From Aeromicrobium sp. Leaf350 (GTDB taxonomy: Bacteria; Actinomycetota; Actinomycetes; Propionibacteriales; Nocardioidaceae), in contig NZ_CAKASL010000001.1 of the NCBI RefSeq assembly GCF_916858655.1, positions 682,001 through 746,000 on the forward strand: a stretch of DNA of 64,000 bases, written 5' to 3'. The notes under the pieces are model-generated. The model worked only from the letters and a program-made list of their open reading frames with translations. It did no database searches and was not told the origin of the DNA. Positions 61,329-64,000 of this stretch are shown piece by piece (position 1 is the stretch's first letter; each line of letters begins with the position of its first letter). A program made the translations under genes and the position numbers.

Positions 61329-61353
61329 GCAGGTGCCGACCGGGTCGGACGGG

Positions 61354-61794
61354 TCAGCGCTCGCTGACGCTGCCGCCGGCCGCCTCGATCTTGGTCTTCG
61401 CGCTGGCCGAGAACTTGTCGGCGGTGACCTGGACGGCCACGCCGATCTCGCCGCCGCCGAGCACCTTGACCCGAAGGCCCTTGCGCACGGCGCCCTTCGA
61501 GACGAGCGCGTCGACGTCGACGGAGCCGCCCTCGGGGAACAGGGCCTCGAGGCGGTCCAGGTTCACGACCTGGTACTCCTCGCGGAAGGGGTTCTTGAAG
61601 CCCTTCAGCTTGGGCAGGCGCATGTGGAGCGGGATCTGACCGCCCTCGAAGCCCGCGGGAACCTGGTACCGGGCCTTGGTGCCCTTGGTGCCTCGGCCCG
61701 CGGTCTTGCCCTTGGAGCCCTCACCGCGACCCACGCGGGTCTTGGCAGTCTTGGCGCCCGGTGCCGGGCGCAGGTGATGCAGCTTGAGCGTCAT
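61354..61794 (-). CDS. rplO: 50S ribosomal protein L15
   Basis: 146 aa: '[40 protein letters not shown]', '[32 protein letters not shown]' and a C-terminal '[32 protein letters not shown]'. The ATG at 61794 is one base after the rpmD stop. Confidence 0.97.
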   Translation of the reverse strand: MTLKLHHLRPAPGAKTAKTRVGRGEGSKGKTAGRGTKGTKARYQVPAGFEGGQIPLHMRLPKLKGFKNPFREEYQVVNLDRLEALFPEGGSVDVDALVSKGAVRKGLRVKVLGGGEIGVAVQVTADKFSASAKTKIEAAGGSVSER

Positions 61795-61795
61795 G

Positions 61796-61978
61796 TCAAT
61801 CAATCTCCTCGAACGTCACGAGGTGCGGGATGGTCTCGACCATGCCGCGGATCTCGGGACGATCTTCCTTGACGACCGTGTGGCCGATGCGCTTCAGGCC
61901 CAGCGAACGCAGCGTGTGGGCCTGGTTGTCAGGCCGACCGATGGCCGACTTGATCTGGGTGACCTTGAGGTTCGCCAT
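61796..61978 (-). CDS. rpmD: 50S ribosomal protein L30
   Basis: 60 aa: '[36 protein letters not shown]' with the usual '[14 protein letters not shown]' end. The ATG at 61978 sits in a TGATG junction with the rpsE stop; a GTG one codon earlier is possible. Confidence 0.97.
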   Translation of the reverse strand: MANLKVTQIKSAIGRPDNQAHTLRSLGLKRIGHTVVKEDRPEIRGMVETIPHLVTFEEID

Positions 61979-62580
61979 CACACACCTGCCTCTGCGGTCT
62001 CGGGCGTGGCGGCCGGGGCCTCCTTGCCGGCGCGCAGGAGCGCCGCCGGGGCGACGTCCTCGACGCGCAGACCACGACGAGCAGCAACCTGCTCGGGCGA
62101 CTCCAGCATGCGGAGCGCCTCGACCGTGGCGTGGACGATGTTGATGGCGTTCGACGAGCCGAGCGACTTGCTCAGGACGTCGTGGATGCCGGCCGCCTCG
62201 AGCACGGCGCGCACCGGACCACCGGCGATGACGCCGGTACCGGGCGATGCCGGACGCAGGAAGACCACGCCGGCCGCCTTCTCACCCTGCACGGGGTGCG
62301 GGATGGTGCCCTGGATGCGCGGGACGCGGAAGAAGTTCTTCTTCGCCTCCTCGACACCCTTGGAGATCGCCGTGGGGACCTCCTTGGCCTTGCCGTAGCC
62401 GACGCCGACCTGACCCTCGCCGTCACCGACGATCACCAGGGCGGTGAAGCTGAAGCGTCGACCACCCTTGACGACCTTGGCGACACGGTTGATCGTGACG
62501 ACCTTCTCGATGTAGTTGGACTTCTCGCCGCGATCGCCTCGCTGGCCGCGACGATCTCCGCCGCCTCGACGCTGGCTCAT
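61978..62580 (-). CDS. rpsE: 30S ribosomal protein S5
   Basis: 200 aa. A Gly/Arg-rich start precedes '[47 protein letters not shown]' and '[36 protein letters not shown]'. An Ala/Glu tail extends the C-terminus. The ATG at 62580 gives the family start. S5 affects decoding accuracy. Confidence 0.98.
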   Translation of the reverse strand: MSQRRGGGDRRGQRGDRGEKSNYIEKVVTINRVAKVVKGGRRFSFTALVIVGDGEGQVGVGYGKAKEVPTAISKGVEEAKKNFFRVPRIQGTIPHPVQGEKAAGVVFLRPASPGTGVIAGGPVRAVLEAAGIHDVLSKSLGSSNAINIVHATVEALRMLESPEQVAARRGLRVEDVAPAALLRAGKEAPAATPETAEAGV

Positions 62581-62617
62581 GCCACGCTCCCGATGGTGTT
62601 GGTGTGAATGTGGGTCA

Positions 62618-63001
62618 TCAGAACTCCAGTCCGCCCTCGCGGGCGCCGTCGGCCAGGGCCGCGACGCGACCGGCGTACTTGTTGCCCGCACGGTCGAAGA
62701 CGACCGTCTCGACGCCGGCAGCCTTGGCGCGGTCGGCCACGAGCTCGCCGACCTTCTTGGCCTTGGCGGTCTTGTCGCCGTCGAGCGAGCGCAGGTCGGC
62801 CTCCATGGTGGAGGCCGAGGCCAGCGTGTGCCCCTCCAGGTCGTTGACGACCTGGGCGACGATGTGCTTGCTCGAGCGGGTGATCACCAGGCGCGGACGA
62901 TCGGCCGAACCGGCGATCTTCTTGCGCCCACGGATCTGACGGCGCGCACGCGACGCGGCGCGGGTCGACAGGCTCTTGCGGTGCTTGATCGAGATGGCCA
63001 T
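62618..63001 (-). CDS. rplR: 50S ribosomal protein L18
   Basis: 127 aa: '[35 protein letters not shown]', '[13 protein letters not shown]' and '[28 protein letters not shown]'. L18 binds 5S rRNA. The ATG at 63001 forms a TGATG junction with the rplF stop. Confidence 0.97.
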   Translation of the reverse strand: MAISIKHRKSLSTRAASRARRQIRGRKKIAGSADRPRLVITRSSKHIVAQVVNDLEGHTLASASTMEADLRSLDGDKTAKAKKVGELVADRAKAAGVETVVFDRAGNKYAGRVAALADGAREGGLEF

Positions 63002-63543
63002 CACTTACCAGCCTTTCCGGCCTTGCGCAGGACGCGCTCGCCGGCGTAGCGCACGCCCTTGCCCTTGTAGGGCTCGGGCTTGCGGATCTTGCGGATGTTG
63101 GCAGCGACCTCACCGACGGCCTGCTTGTCGATGCCGATGACGCTGAACGCGGTCGGCTTCTCGACGGCGAAGGTGATGCCTTCGGGGGCCTTGACGATGA
63201 CGGGGTGGCTGAAGCCGAGCGCGAACTCGAGCTCGGTCGGGCCCTTGGAGATGACGCGGTAACCGACGCCGACGATCTCGAGCTTCTTCTCATAGCCCTC
63301 GGTGACACCGATGACCATGTTGTTGACGAGGGTGCGACTCAGGCCGTGAAGGGCCTTGCTGCGGCTCTCGTCGTTCGGACGCTCGATCGACAGCGTGCCG
63401 TCGTCGGACTTGGAGATCGTGATCGGCTCGGCGACGGTGTGCGTCAGCTCGCCCTTGGGGCCCTTGACGCGGACGTCCTGGCCGTCGATGGACACATCGA
63501 CGCCGTTCGGGACGGCGACGGGAATCTTGCCAATGCGGGACAT
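63001..63543 (-). CDS. rplF: 50S ribosomal protein L6
   Basis: 180 aa: '[33 protein letters not shown]', '[28 protein letters not shown]' and '[28 protein letters not shown]'. The ATG at 63543 is the family start; in-frame sequence to 63585 lacks L6 character. Confidence 0.98.
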   Translation of the reverse strand: MSRIGKIPVAVPNGVDVSIDGQDVRVKGPKGELTHTVAEPITISKSDDGTLSIERPNDESRSKALHGLSRTLVNNMVIGVTEGYEKKLEIVGVGYRVISKGPTELEFALGFSHPVIVKAPEGITFAVEKPTAFSVIGIDKQAVGEVAANIRKIRKPEPYKGKGVRYAGERVLRKAGKAGK

Positions 63544-63556
63544 GGTTCTCCTCCCC

Positions 63557-63964
63557 TCACCAGACGTAGGCGAGGACTTCCCCACCCACGCCCTTGCTGT
63601 TGGCCTGACGGTCGGTCAGCAGACCCTGGCTCGTGGAGATGATCGCCACGCCGAGGCCACCGAGGACCTTGGGCAGGTTGCTGCTCTTGGCGTACACGCG
63701 CAGACCGGGCTTGCTGATGCGGCGGATGCCGGCGATCGAGCGCTCGCGGTGCGGGCCGTACTTCAGCGTGATGGTCAGCGTGCGGCCGACCTCGCCCTCG
63801 GCGGGCTCGGACACGACGAAGTCGGTGATGTAGCCCTCCTGCTTCAGCAGGGCGACGACGCCCTCCTTCAGCTTGCTGTAGGGCGCCGACACGGAGTCGT
63901 GGTACGCCTGGTTGCCGTTGCGGATCCGCGTGAGCAGATCCGCGATCGGGTCAGTCATCGTCAT
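63557..63964 (-). CDS. rpsH: 30S ribosomal protein S8
   Basis: 135 aa: '[43 protein letters not shown]', '[38 protein letters not shown]' and the end 'GGEVLAYVW'. S8 binds 16S rRNA and, in E. coli, represses the spc operon. The start MTMTDP matches mycobacterial S8. The 36 bp beyond it (63965-64000) are upstream leader; rpsN would be expected next but its stop is not in view. Confidence 0.98.
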   Translation of the reverse strand: MTMTDPIADLLTRIRNGNQAYHDSVSAPYSKLKEGVVALLKQEGYITDFVVSEPAEGEVGRTLTITLKYGPHRERSIAGIRRISKPGLRVYAKSSNLPKVLGGLGVAIISTSQGLLTDRQANSKGVGGEVLAYVW

Positions 63965-64000
63965 GAGTGGTGTTTCCGTTTCTCGCTGCGGTTTCCGTCT

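Noticed and set aside
63965-64000. C-terminus of rpsN at the right edge
   Set aside because: The expected KSSW-type end is not found in these 36 bases, so only leader is visible.

Overview
The window is very GC-rich, densely coding and gap-free. The gene content is actinobacterial: a GlfT2-like galactofuranosyltransferase, WXG100 and FtsK/SpoIIIE type VII-like secretion proteins, type I pantothenate kinase, an acpS-nnrD-alr-tsaE-tsaB-rimI string, and TANNNT promoters placed 6-7 nt before start codons. Gene order and protein style fit the Nocardioidaceae (Aeromicrobium- or Nocardioides-like). That assignment is inference, because no rRNA gene is present.

Layout. 1-5514 (minus) carries cell-envelope genes: a glfT2 fragment cut by the left edge, a GT-C-type polytopic protein and a secreted lytic-transglycosylase-like protein. 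5584-14012 (minus) is a housekeeping string: VTT membrane protein, rimI, tsaB, a GNAT-TsaE fusion, an alpha/beta hydrolase, alr, nnrD, acpS and glmS. Divergent coaA follows. 15025-16160 is an accessory islet: an AbiEi/DUF559-like predicted nuclease gene bracketed by copies of a REP-like hairpin.

16196-40093 (minus) is the highlight, a roughly 23 kb locus read almost entirely through 4-bp stop/start overlaps. In order of transcription it encodes a PP2C phosphatase, an FHA protein, a transmembrane Ser/Thr kinase, an FHA-HTH protein, a 2072-residue Ig/FN3 surface protein, a MoxR ATPase, a DUF58 protein, a TgpA-like transglutaminase that has lost its catalytic Cys and Asp, an RDD-FHA membrane protein and an FHA-EccC/EssC motor ATPase. 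A second unit encodes a WXG100 protein, a CpnT-N-like substrate with a three-repeat tail, and a small lipoprotein. EccB, EccD, EccE and MycP are not present here. The two units share a bipartite promoter/operator: GGGGA-N4-TCCCC, then CGATYCGCTCC, then a TANNNT -10. The gene set suggests a phospho-signalling-controlled, non-mycobacterial type VII-like system linked to a giant adhesin-like envelope protein.

40113-42895 (minus) holds a GNAT gene, glmM, rpsI and rplM. 43138-48038 holds gltA, then an unusual nested-palindrome element, a META lipoprotein on the opposite strand, truA, a NUDIX gene, an MmcQ/YjbR gene, a GH114 lipoprotein and an RsmC-like methyltransferase. 48104-51846 (minus) is the alpha operon: infA, rpmJ, rpsM, rpsK, rpsD, rpoA, rplQ. 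51962-58460 holds an M20 peptidase, an MFS transporter, a VWA lipoprotein, a divergent lrp/ddaH pair with a perfect inverted repeat between them, and a GYF-like membrane protein. 58491-63964 (minus) is the distal spc operon: rpsH, rplF, rplR, rpsE, rpmD, rplO, secY, adk, map. No intergenic stretch exceeds 300 bp. I saw no tRNA, rRNA, CRISPR array or transposase.
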